Both the position numbers and the translations under genes were made by a program. The notes beneath the pieces are model-generated. The model was given only the letters and a program-made list of their open reading frames with translations. It was not told the origin of the DNA and searched no databases. Positions 37,301-48,200 of a DNA stretch of 64,000 nt are shown here, piece after piece. Numbering within the stretch: the first letter of the stretch is position 1; every line of letters starts with the position of its first letter. The DNA comes from Tetranychus cinnabarinus (lineage: Eukaryota; Arthropoda; Arachnida; Trombidiformes; Tetranychidae), in contig WHVY01000001.1 in assembly GCA_022266195.1 (NCBI GenBank), positions 19,592,001 to 19,656,000 on the forward strand, written 5' to 3'.

Positions 37301-38887
37301 ATGGATAGATGAGCAAACCCATCTCTGTTTATCATTATTATTATTACAGTTGACAAATAAACTTAATAATAATTGTTTGAGTTGAAAAATTTAAGAACTG
37401 GTAAAAACTGGAAAACCATTGGCAGCCATGTTTTTTGAATGATTAACCAGATCACACAAAGCAACCAGGAGAGGCGAGATTGTTATAGACCACAAAAAAT
37501 AGGCTGAATTTTTGAGGTTGATACTCAAATTATATCATCAAAGTGCTGAAACGGTTAACCGTCAATTTGTTGATTATAATATTTCAAAATTTCATTCAAA
37601 TCACAGACTGTTTTCAAGGTTTCACAATTGATTATCTAAATCTGTATATCTCTTGATTATAATGAAAATGATCTCGATGTTGATGATGATGGAGAGATGT
37701 CAGAGTTTTGATTAACTTTAATTTCAGCTTGGATCCGAGATATTAGCTTTGATGAGACCAACATGAGAACAATGAGAAATACTTTGCCAGCTTTTTTGAA
37801 AAGATGATCATCCGATTAACTGCGCTTCTTTTGGTACTGATTAAGGATTTACTTTGACATTTATTTAAATGTTACTTTTAGTTTTTGATCAATACAATAA
37901 CCTGAATCTTTTTCATTTTGACGATTAAGATACTCATCATAAGATTGAGACTTAATCTTGCCAGAATAGTATTGATTATAATATCAAGTAAAACTGGGCT
38001 AATCTTTTTATGTTTTATTCCTTCCATTTTCCTTTTCCTTTTTGCCATCTTCATCTTCATCTTTGCCATCCTTTCATCTTTTCATTATTGCATGTGAATT
38101 GTGATTGTAATTTAACCAATTAACTGTAGTATTTATGTTTCATTCAGCTGATCAGTCCTTCTGGTTGACCAAGATTAAAGGATCAAAAGTGATGAGGATG
38201 AAGATTGCCAAGTCAAAGTCAAATTGTATTTTAACTTGAGCCTGTCCAAACTTAGTGCTCTTATTAAATCATCATCTTGTAAATGTCTCCTTGTTATCAT
38301 TATTTTCCCATGCACACTCGGAATTCATTCATGAAACAGCAAATTCTGAAAGATTCATTTTGATCATCTTCATCCCTTTACAGGAAGGAAATGAAGAGTC
38401 AAAAAAAAGAAAGGTTGATGAAGATGAAAAAATAAATGAAGTTGAAGTGAAAGGAAGTGATATAATAATGATAAAAAGTAACTTACTCATCAAGAATGTG
38501 ATTGTACATGAGATTTGTCATGAAATCTCATGGGGAAATAGCAATGACAAGATTAACTGAATAAGATACCAAAGTTAATTCAGCAACACTAAACCAGAAA
38601 ATTGTCTCAAATCAAGCAAACCAGGCAAATATTAACAGAAAAATCTAGGACCTAGAAAATGAAGAGAATCAAAAAAATAATGAAAAAATAAAGACTAAAA
38701 CCAAAATGTCCATTTGAAAGAGCATTTGAAAAACGTTTTAGAAACCATTTGGAACCCTTAAAATGAGCAATTATTGAATTATAATAACAATTATCCTAAC
38801 AATTGCCATTGAAAAGGCTGATTGTTTACTTTGATTGGAAGTAAATGAGTAAACAAAAAAAGTAGCAAAATGAATGGTTTAGGCTAA
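34331..38887. other. Gene-poor region
   Basis: About 4.5 kb without a supportable gene. The ORFs present are short, begin without ATG or are dominated by His/Ser/Phe/Ile runs produced by CAT/TTC microsatellites. No RNA gene or mobile element was recognised. Confidence 0.4.
34351..34370 (+). repeat. (ATG)n microsatellite
   Basis: Six to seven uninterrupted ATG units, non-coding here. Confidence 0.85.
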
Positions 38888-39097
38888 ATGTTATTCCTCT
38901 GTTCACTGTTATCGTTATTATTACTCATACTCAATACCAATTACAACAATTCCTTATTCCATGCCTCCTCCTTTTCCTCCTCTCCACCGCCACCATCATC
39001 CTCATCTTCTTATTACTCATTCAATGTGAAGGAATCTCCAAGAAAAAGCAATAAACCATTTCGAGTTAAAAGACTCTTCAGTATGAGTCAACCTTGA
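38888..39097 (+). CDS. Candidate small secreted propeptide (69 aa), weak
   Basis: An ATG-initiated 69-codon ORF. Residues 1-17 are a nearly ideal signal peptide (MLFLCSLLSLLLLILNT). They are followed by a Ser/Pro-rich spacer and a basic C-terminus with the furin-type site RVKR, which would release a seven-residue peptide LFSMSQP. That architecture resembles small arthropod prohormones, but the peptide matches no family I know, has no amidation signal, and the Leu/Ser composition could come from local CTT/TCC microsatellite sequence. Treat as a candidate only. Confidence 0.2.
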   Translation: MLFLCSLLSLLLLILNTNYNNSLFHASSFSSSPPPPSSSSSYYSFNVKESPRKSNKPFRVKRLFSMSQP

Positions 39098-39731
39098 AAT
39101 AAAGTCAGAGTTTGTTGGTGGCTGTGAATGAGTAAGAAGGGATATTCCTTGGGTAAAAAAATCAACTCAACTTTATCCTCCTTCAGCCATTCAATAATTT
39201 TGCCAGTTTTACACTCCTATGGTGGTTAACAGTGGGAAGGTTCAACGCCACCTTACGGTTTACAGGGTTATAGAAAGTAACAAAACATCATTTTATCATC
39301 TTCATCATTATCATCATTTCCAATTCTGTGTGGTGTTCAGTTCTTGTGTGTGTTGTGTGTGAGTGTGTCTTTAATTCACACAATTATTTTGTCAAATGTT
39401 GCCTTAAGCGGTGTAACATCATCACCTATTATTGGTTAAGGAAGAAAAGATTAAAAAGTAAAAGTATTCTAATCATTTCAACAAACTTTTCCCTGTCATC
39501 ACCATCATGAAGTTTTACCACAAGCTATTCAATGGATTCCATTATTAAATCATCATCATTGCCACTATTTTTAAGGGTTATCCATTGATTAATATGAAAC
39601 GAAAGAAAAAAGTTTCAATTGTTGTTCCAATGGTAATCAAAATGTAACTTGCAATCCTTTTGTCCGAGTTTGTCCATCATTCTTGTTAAATTTAGTGTTT
39701 GTGTTCAAAATTATAATTCATTGAATTCGCT

Positions 39732-40580
39732 ATGCCAATCATTTTAACAGGTGATAAGTATAATCTTCTTGAGACAGTTGATTCTTATGGTGAAATTAAA
39801 TCATCATCAAGTTCATCGCCATCGATCCATTCAAATAACAAATCATCTTCATCTTCATCTACTGCTTATCCATCCTTTCAAGGATGGTTAAGACGACAAT
39901 TAATTCCAGTGTTAATTCGATCCAAAATTAATGATAGTAAATTGTCCTGGAATGGATCGGTTGATTTGTCAATAAATGCACAATTGACCAGCAAAAATGG
40001 TGATCGAACCAAACTGCCAACAACTATAAATGGTTCCATTGACAATAATGTTAACAATGATTGTGATCATTTAGGAAACAATTTGTCTTCACCTCGTCAT
40101 TTTCTTCATCAACCACAAGAAGTCATCACTAATAATGCAAATAATAAAGCAATTGATCCACTGCCACCATTAATTAATGTGCAATCACAATCAGCTCCGT
40201 GTACACCTAAATTTATGATGAAACGTCCTCCACTTGAGTCAATCTATGGTTCAACAGAAGTCGATACAATCTCTGGTTCCGGGGAAATTGATTTACTTTC
40301 AAGACAATTGGTTGAGAAGGATAAATTGTTAACCGATTTGCGTTTAGAATTGTTGTCCACTGAAGATCAAATTGAAGAGTTGCGTGAGTTAATCGGTAAA
40401 TTGGGTAAACAGCTGGTTAATCTACGGGAAGAAAACAAAAGGTTAAACAATTTGGTTGATTCATTAACACCTTTGACTTGTTTCAAGTTATCTCGAGTTG
40501 AACATTTACCACCAAATTACGATGTTAATAGTAATGAAGATGAGGTTAACAATGTCAACCAATCAACAGTTACATTTTAA
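39732..40580 (+). CDS. Neuron navigator (NAV)/sickie-like coiled-coil protein
   Basis: A 282-codon open frame from the ATG at 39732. Residues about 190-243 form a coiled coil (VEKDKLLTDLRLELLSTEDQ ... LREENKRLNNLVDSL) that resembles the conserved coiled coil of neuron navigators and Drosophila sickie (pattern EKDK-LTD-RLE...EN-RL). The N-terminal ~190 residues are Ser/Asn-rich and disordered, with a short FQGWLRRQLIPVLI segment. Navigators are very large and carry a C-terminal AAA+ ATPase; here the frame stops 39 residues after the coiled coil and no AAA+ is seen. The sequence ATTTTAACAG|GTGATAAG at 39742-39751 is a credible splice acceptor, so this could instead be the last exon of a longer transcript. 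The gene could be a truncated paralog, a short isoform or an unrelated coiled-coil protein. Confidence 0.6.
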   Translation: MPIILTGDKYNLLETVDSYGEIKSSSSSSPSIHSNNKSSSSSSTAYPSFQGWLRRQLIPVLIRSKINDSKLSWNGSVDLSINAQLTSKNGDRTKLPTTINGSIDNNVNNDCDHLGNNLSSPRHFLHQPQEVITNNANNKAIDPLPPLINVQSQSAPCTPKFMMKRPPLESIYGSTEVDTISGSGEIDLLSRQLVEKDKLLTDLRLELLSTEDQIEELRELIGKLGKQLVNLREENKRLNNLVDSLTPLTCFKLSRVEHLPPNYDVNSNEDEVNNVNQSTVTF

Positions 40581-41931
40581 ATTGTCACAATCATCTTAAT
40601 CATTTTTTTCAAATACAGTAGGCTTAACTACAATATTAATCTATTCTTATATGCCTATTTTACAAGTCTCTAACATATCAACATTTCTCATTGTTTTTAC
40701 ACTTAATCTACATTTTACCCTAATCATTACATCTTGTGTTAATGATTGTGTGAATCTCAATTGAAGTTCAGATGTATCTCAATTTACATGAATTGATGAT
40801 CAATGAATGTTGCCGGCTGTGTGCAATAAAAAAGCAAGTTATTAGCCAATGGGCTAATATCATGGACATTTTAGCTTGTTGCTGAGCTCTCAGTAATTTC
40901 TTGTTCTCCTTTTCCATTGATGTTGTTCATGTCCAAACTTAACCTTATGATATGCAAACCACACATTTCAATGTAAAAGGTGATTATAATCTAAATAAAC
41001 TTATCAAAATCTTATTTCTATTTCTTCATGTTTTGTTGATTACTAACCGGAACAATTGAATGAATTGATAGAAACCAGTAGCTGGTAAAGATGATAATGA
41101 AATCCATTGTCATTAAGCAAGGTCCTGCACCTCTGTTGAAGGTAAGGTTGTTACAAAATTGAGAAGAAACTCAAAACTTACTTTGAAACAGACTGGTGAG
41201 ACAATCAAATGTACTTACTGCTGTTTCCTTGAGAAGGGTGATGATTATTATATTGAATTAGCCTTGATTAGAAAGCTGGTAAACTTGAATTCATTTTTTT
41301 GGTTGGCTGAAAAAAACGTTAAAATAAAGTCAGAAGGTAAGTGTAACTTTCTTTAGATTTTCACTTTCTCCTTGAAATCTTGGGCTTTTTTTACGATAAT
41401 GAGTGATGAGGAAGACGAAAAGAGGAAATGCTGGATATTGGAAGGTTGAGAGAGAATAAAAAACAACATAATAAAAAAAGAAAACTTGAAATGATTAACT
41501 AGCCGATAAATTCACTTGTTTCTAGTCGTTCACTAAAATGTGCAACAAAGTCAGAAGAGAAAACTTTGCTTCAGCTTTTTTCTTACTAACCGATCCCTTA
41601 GTTTAAAGCTTTTCATCTGTTATTTATTTTGTATTGCCAAGTGTCAACACTTTTTCGGTTGTTAATTCAATACTAATTGTATGTAATTGTGATAAATGGA
41701 TTAACCATTTAAGAAATCAATCAAACCAGGAATCTTTAGGATTACCACCAACTCTAATAACATCAATATCAACAGCAATTTAAAAAGGTGAGGTTTTGTT
41801 TTTCACGGATTTTAAATCTCAAGTCTTCAAGCGATATTCAACTCATCTTTTGGCCTTTTATGCTGTGTTTTGGATAAATTTTTAGGCAATTTGGTTCCAT
41901 TATATCTATTTGCTACTAGATTGGTCAGTCA
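40581..41931. other. 3' flank and spacer after the NAV-like gene
   Basis: No supportable coding region. An ORF at 41159-41356 starts without ATG and was not accepted. An ATG at 41099 opens 15 codons (MKSIVIKQGPAPLLK), followed by GTAAGG. That could be a first coding exon, but no partner exon was identified. Confidence 0.3.
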
Positions 41932-42277
41932 ATGAGTTCCAATTTCGATGATATTGATTGGGACATTATTTCTGGTTTTGCTTTTATGGTCATCTCAACC
42001 AGTTTAATATTTGTTTACCAACATGTCCGACCAGTTGAACAATTTTTATCCACTTTTAGAGTCTTAATTGCAACGTAAGTTTATCAATTTTTTACTGTCA
42101 ATTTTAATCGGTATAATTATAATTTTTACACTTAGATCCCTCAGAAAAAAAATACAATTCATTAAGGTCAGTTTTTCTCACATTCGAGTAATTCATGTTA
42201 CAGTTATGATTTACACTTTTGATGAATGTTGGCAGAAATCATTTTTTCAACCTTTCAAAATTCTGGTTATTGTTTAA
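41932..42277 (+). CDS. Candidate small membrane protein, weak
   Basis: The ATG at 41932 opens MSSNFDDIDWDIISGFAFM..., an acidic N-terminus followed by one clear transmembrane segment (about residues 12-30). A GTAAGT donor at 42075 directly precedes the in-frame TAA. Splicing to an acceptor ending at 42135 (intron 61 bp) restores the frame and gives 94 residues; a second donor-like GTCAGT inside exon 2 leaves the end uncertain. Unspliced, the product is 48 residues. No family was recognised, and it may be the first coding exon of a gene whose other exons I could not find. Confidence 0.25.
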
Positions 42278-45200
42278 TTGGTTACGTATTAATTAATAAG
42301 CTGTCATTCCTGACTATAGTTATTTTTTGATACAAAGTAAACCCATCTTTCTGACCATAACTTGACCTAAAATGTGTGCATGTAAAAAGATTTCGTGTTA
42401 TTTGGTGAGGTTAAGTTGATTACTGTTAAAAGGCATTCATTAGGCAAAAGGAGATACAGATTCCTTCAATTAACATTTAGATGACAAGTTAAAGTGTTTA
42501 TTGAAATGGACAGCTCAAGTAAAGACAATTGTGATTACTGTTAATGTGTGAATCTTATTGAGTTGTGTGTTTGTGTTGAAGTTTTCTGGTTAACTTCAAC
42601 ATTGAGAAGAAACATTGTTGTTATTGTTTAAATCTAGACGACAAGTATTCACCATTATTATTAACGGAAATAGGAAACATTGGTAAAAAAGTAATTTCCG
42701 ATTTGTTGTGAGTCAAATAATGAATTATATTAAATATAATAATAAAGGAAACAAGAAAATAATGAATTGTTTCCATTTGCTCAAGGGTGAATTATAAGAC
42801 AACATCTTGGATCAGATTTAATAACACAAAAATAACAAGTTAACAAACTGATCAATGATCATGTAACATGAGTTTATTTGTCATTTAATACTTTCTTGAA
42901 ATAGCTTGTAATGATAATTGTAATTAATCCCTAGAAAAGCTGTTAGCCTTTGAATCAAGTTGATTGTATTGATTAAATCATGTTCAATTGTAAGGTTTAA
43001 CTTGAATGTGTTGAAGACCGACAATGTTTCTGATTAGATTTGAATCTCTTATTTAAACTTACAAATGTAGATGGAGTTACTTTACAACTGTTACAACAAT
43101 TTAAAATTTTTACTTCTTAATTTGCCGATTCAATTAAATGTTAATAACTGTTTCAATTAAAGTCTTTTGAGAAATTTTATAAGCAAAACAATTAAAATTA
43201 ATTGAACAATTTTCTTTTCTCTTTACAAATATAGATTATGAAGATGGTTGCAGTCAAAATTGATGGATCAAGTCTAATAATCAACACAAATTGATGATTT
43301 AAATAACGGATGATCTACCAAATTTGCATATTTCTGGTTAAACCTGTTAGTTGATGACAATTTGATTGAGACAATATTGCTGCGCCAGGGAAATTAAACA
43401 ATTAGACTGTTTAAAAGATGCTTTCATTTTAATCTTCATCATTATTTCACGATTAAATTAGATTGTTTGTTTCCAATGAAAAAACGAAACAAATGATAAA
43501 TTTCATCTGTATTTACTGTATTACAATTAATTGTGGCCCACCTAAAAAGTGCAACAAAATCAGAAGATGTTAATGACGATGATGATGATTAAGATGGATT
43601 AACATACGTTTCAAATATAATTCATTTGTATTATTGTAAGTATTTATAAATATTTAAATTAACCTTTCTCACATTAAATTGTTTCTTTTGTTTTCCTCTC
43701 AAATTTTTCCGTTTAGACTACTTTGGCAAATGAAACAATTAAAATGAATGATTTAAGGACAACTTATCACAATCGGGAATGTTATTTGCTTATATAATTA
43801 ACCTAAAAGTGGATAAACAATCAACAATAATGTGAAAAACAATTGGTTGACGGATAGATTTACATAATTAGCTTAGGACACATGAGAAAATGATTGAAAC
43901 ATTTGTTGTCATTACTTCTTGCCTTGAGATTTGTAATTAGTAAATATTTACAAATTTAAATTATCAATTCAAAGTCAAATTATTTCAAATTGGCTTAGAG
44001 TTGAAACTGGAAAAGAGTTAAATGATGCGATGAAGATTAATTAACATGATGATGGTGATGTGAATTATGATTGTGTTAGCTATGAGTTGATTTATTTCTC
44101 ATTTTACATCTTTAAATTGCTGTCAACTGGTGTTAAATATTTAAAATCAGAATTAATTGACTCAACAATCAAGAAATTCATCGTACTTTCGAATGTTTCT
44201 AGTTTTCTGATGCAAGTTGAAACATTGCACACTTAAGGTAAGGACGGTCGATGGTCAATGCATACCCTTGATTAATTCACAGTTAATCAACTGTTTACAG
44301 GTTTACAGTTTTGTTTTATCATTGAGCATTTTAAATATACAAATGTCTTCATGTTTGGTGTCTTAATTGTGTTGAAGCGAGGACGGGTGAACATCATCTT
44401 CATTCATTTAAATTGAATTAGTTTCATTTAACTATTTTATTTATTAGTTTTTTTCTTTATCAAATGATAATAACATTTTATTAATTAATTGTATATATAT
44501 ATTTTTTATAATTAAAACATTTCGTTGTCCAACGTTGGGTGATTTTAAAATTTTGTTATTTTGCCAGAGTAGTTGTTGCTTTTGTTGGCACCAAAAAATT
44601 ATCATGATAATGGTGATGATAGGTAAATTGATTAACTTGTTGTCTAATTAAGCTTTAATTTTTCTTTTCAAGTGAAACTTTTCACTTGCTTTCTGATTCT
44701 GATTTTTGTTAATTTCTGTTCTCAGCGTGATTAACACTGATTAGTTATTTCTTAATCTCCTTTCATTATATCCTCTTTTTAGATTGTCAATTAAATGGTT
44801 CGTTTGTTGTTAATCTAGTTACAATAAATTGATCTTGCTTTTTCATGTTGTTGATGATGTTGATCAAATGAGAATGAGAATCAAGGTGATGATGATTGGT
44901 TCTGGATCGTTGCTTGTTTGAACCTTAATAATGTTATTAACAAAAAAATGAAATGCAATTATGTGTCCATTTTATAACACTTTCCCTCGATGATTGTTAT
45001 GAAGATGGTGATGATGATGAGGATGATGATGATGATGATAATGAAGGTGGTAGCAATGACCGTCCTGTATTTATCAATCTGTAAGTATTGTGAAGAAGTA
45101 TCATTCTTTGATTTGTATTGAGCTGTTTAGTAACAATTATATAAACACATTATATACGACCATAAGCTTGATTATGGTATTGGCTTTAAATTTTGTTTAC

Positions 45201-45290
45201 ACGTTTGATTCTTGTTATTTGGCTATTTCAATCAACCATCATGTGTGAAGTATCTTTTGACCGATAAATTGGATCCAATAATTAAAGGAG
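42278..45290. other. Gene-free spacer left of GluCl
   Basis: About 3 kb, AT-rich, with short CAATTG-type words and ATG/GAT microsatellites. No ORF with coding character, RNA gene or mobile element was recognised. Confidence 0.45.
45005..45040 (+). repeat. Imperfect (GAT)n microsatellite
   Basis: GATGGTGATGATGATGAGGA-type run, then five uninterrupted GAT units. It lies just beyond the 3' end of GluCl. Confidence 0.8.
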
Positions 45291-48200
45291 TTAACCCAAA
45301 ATCACCACATAAGTTATCCAATAAACAACGTTAAATAGACTAAACATCAGGGGAAACAAAATACGAGCCAAAACGTCAATACGTTTGGAGCGTGTTTGAA
45401 ATGCTGCAAACCAACGCGTTAAACAATTTTGATTATAAGGGGCAGTGCGAACTTCAACTTGATGGAATTTATTATTTGCTGGAGGTGGATTCGGTTGAGG
45501 TCCTCGTAATACAGGTTTCTGTAATAAAATAAGAGAAATAAAAAACGATTAAATTTCGTGGATAAAAGTTATTCATCGACAGTAAACAGTTGATTTCTCA
45601 TAAGATATCTGTTGTATTAATTAGCGAGGAAAAGTTCGTTCGATTTACAGATTCGGAAAGTCTATTTCAACAATATCAACTGAGTATCGGAAAATTTTGA
45701 TTACCAATCTCAATCATTTCTGTTTTTGTCTAAAAGTTAATCGACTAATTAAGAGTTAATTGCCACAATAGATGGCGCCTAGAGAGGATTTGCAATTGAT
45801 GGGAAATTAGCGCCATCTAGTCAGTTGTTATACAACAATTTTTGATTGTTATGGCATTATTAAAAATTAAATTTTTCATTTAAAGAGAATCAGGAAACTT
45901 TTTTCTAACCATGTTTAGAAACATGCCTGAATCATTATATTCAAGTCTTTAAATGGAAAATTCTTGATATGACTCGTTAGATGGCGTTTTCGTTAAAGTG
46001 AATTGACTCTACTTGTCATGTGATTGGAAAAATGAAATGAATAAGATGAAAGTTGAACAAAAAAATCAGGAAAACTCATGGGGTTGGATACAAGATAAAC
46101 TTGAAAAGATGAGATATCGATAAAAGATCTGTAAGGAGGAGGAGTAGGAGGTGAAAGGGGGATCAGAGAAAATGAATAAAGGGAAAAGAGATACGCATGG
46201 GCTCATATGTTTAGCCTACTTATTGGGTTGACCTAATCAGTGAAGATGAATCTCATCTTCATCCTTGGCGTGATGAAGCAAAAGATAAAAAAACGAAAAG
46301 GGAGAGAGTAAGTTGGAGAAGAGAAAAGAAAGATGAAGAAGATAAAAGATATAAATGAAAAAGAGTTGCAGATAAAAGCAAGTGAAAGGCAAGAGAGCAA
46401 ATGTGTTAGAGAGAGGGAGTGAGAGTGGGAGTGAGGAGGATGAAGTAGTATGAAGCTTGTCTCCAGTTTGAATGGAACTATCAACTCAACAAAGACCTTT
46501 TTCAATTCCATCTTCACTTCCCAAGAGATAAAAAAAGAAGAAACCTGCGAAGTAAGCATAATAATTTGGCTACAGCACATTAAGTAGAAACAAGACAAAG
46601 AATAATGATGATGATAAGGGAAGAATGAAGAAAGGAACTCGTTGAATGATTGTTAAAAACCTGACAAGACTTTCAATTTATCTGTTTACTATTCAAAATT
46701 GAGCAAGAAAAGGTAATAAAAGAAGAAGAAAAAAACTGTCGAACAAAAAAAATAACATTTACCATTACATATGAGGCTCTTGATGAATGGAAATTATCTG
46801 ATGAATATTGAAATCCTCTGGGTTTCAAGTCTACACGAGCTTCCCATTTAGTGGCAGGTGGAGGATCCATTGGATGAGGTGGCATAGGTTGATGAGGTTC
46901 CCATGGATTGGAATCCCATTTAGGTGGTGGAGGAGGGAAACCCATACCACCACCAGTCATTCCGTAACCAGGATTACCCATATTACCAAGACCACCCCCA
47001 CCTCCCCCGCCTCCTCCACTACCAGTGAAGCCAAAGGCTGATCCACCACCACCAAGAACCTGTTGAACTTGCTGTTGTTGATTTTCTGCGCGACGTTTAC
47101 GCGCTGCTCTATGAGCATCGCTTCTTGACGCATAGTTTACAAGGGCAAACTCTAGGAGGGCACCAAAAACAAAGAAAAGGCAGACTCCGGTCCAAACATC
47201 AATGGCTTTAATGTAACTGACCGGTGGAAGTGAGGCATTTATACCGGATATTTGAGTTGCCATTGTGAGTAAAGTGGTAACACCAAGACTGACCCGGGCA
47301 GGAATAGCATTTGGATCCAACCAAAATGAAACCCATGAGACAATTACAAGCATAATACAGGGAATATATATTTGAATCAAATAGTAACTAAATTCACGAC
47401 GAAATATTAATTTGACTTGGACACAACTGTATTCACCTGAAATGAAAAGAAAAAAAATCATCAGAAAAAAATGTTTTCAGTTTTAGTTGATTGCTTTTGT
47501 TGATCAAATGAAGATGAGGAGATTTTGATTATCGATATTATATTATAACTGATTAATTTTTCAATTTAAATCAAATTAAATATCAATTCTAGCATAATTT
47601 TAGCTCAATAGCTTTTGGGTTTTACTCAACAGTTGACAAGAATAAACCAAGAAAAAGCAAAGTATACGAGAAAACTAATTAACTAATTGTCAAAGTCTAT
47701 TATTTACTTGATGAAAGAAAAGTGAAAACAAGAGGCAACCATTCTAGTTAATTAAAGTTCATAAGTTAATCAACAAAAAATTATAATGATAATAATAATG
47801 GTTGATAAAAATGATGTTGATCATCTAGACTATCAGCCTTTATTTACCTGTATTTGTTCGTGAAGTACAATATTCAGTAATATAATCAGCTAAAGCAAAT
47901 GTTGGAAGATGAAGTTGCTTAGTAACCTGAACAGGATCCGTTTTTTTCCACATGAAAACCAAATCTTCAGTAGTATAACCATCTTTAGAGATAAATAAAT
48001 CAGAACCGCCATGTAGATGAAGAGCAAAAAATGTTATTTTTCCAGGTTAACAGGTCAATATCAAGAAACAGGAACAGAAATAAAATTAAAAAAAGACAAG
48101 AAAAACATTAGTTGACATTTAAGGTGGTAAATCAAATGGTTAATTCATCTATGAATATGAATAACATTAGATATTAATGAAAATGAACTTGATTCATGTT

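Larger units (their letters stand above)
45519..46762 (-). other. Last GluCl intron with long purine/pyrimidine-biased tract
   Basis: A 1,244-bp intron between the TM3-TM4 loop exon and the TM4 exon. From about 46130 to 46460 the plus strand is strongly purine-rich (AGGAGGAGTAGGAGGTGAAA-type), so the transcript is CU-rich there. This tract also creates a spurious 121-codon minus-strand ORF full of Ser/Phe/His. Two AGATGGCGC words lie near the 3' end of the intron (see separate entries). Confidence 0.7.

Noticed and set aside
38255..38560. Plus-strand 101-codon ORF
   Set aside because: Lys/Glu/Ile-rich with no conserved motif and no promoter or splice context.
46233..46598. Minus-strand ORF of 121 codons
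   Set aside because: It lies in a GluCl intron and is made of Ser/Phe/His/Leu runs from a CU-rich tract; no family resemblance.
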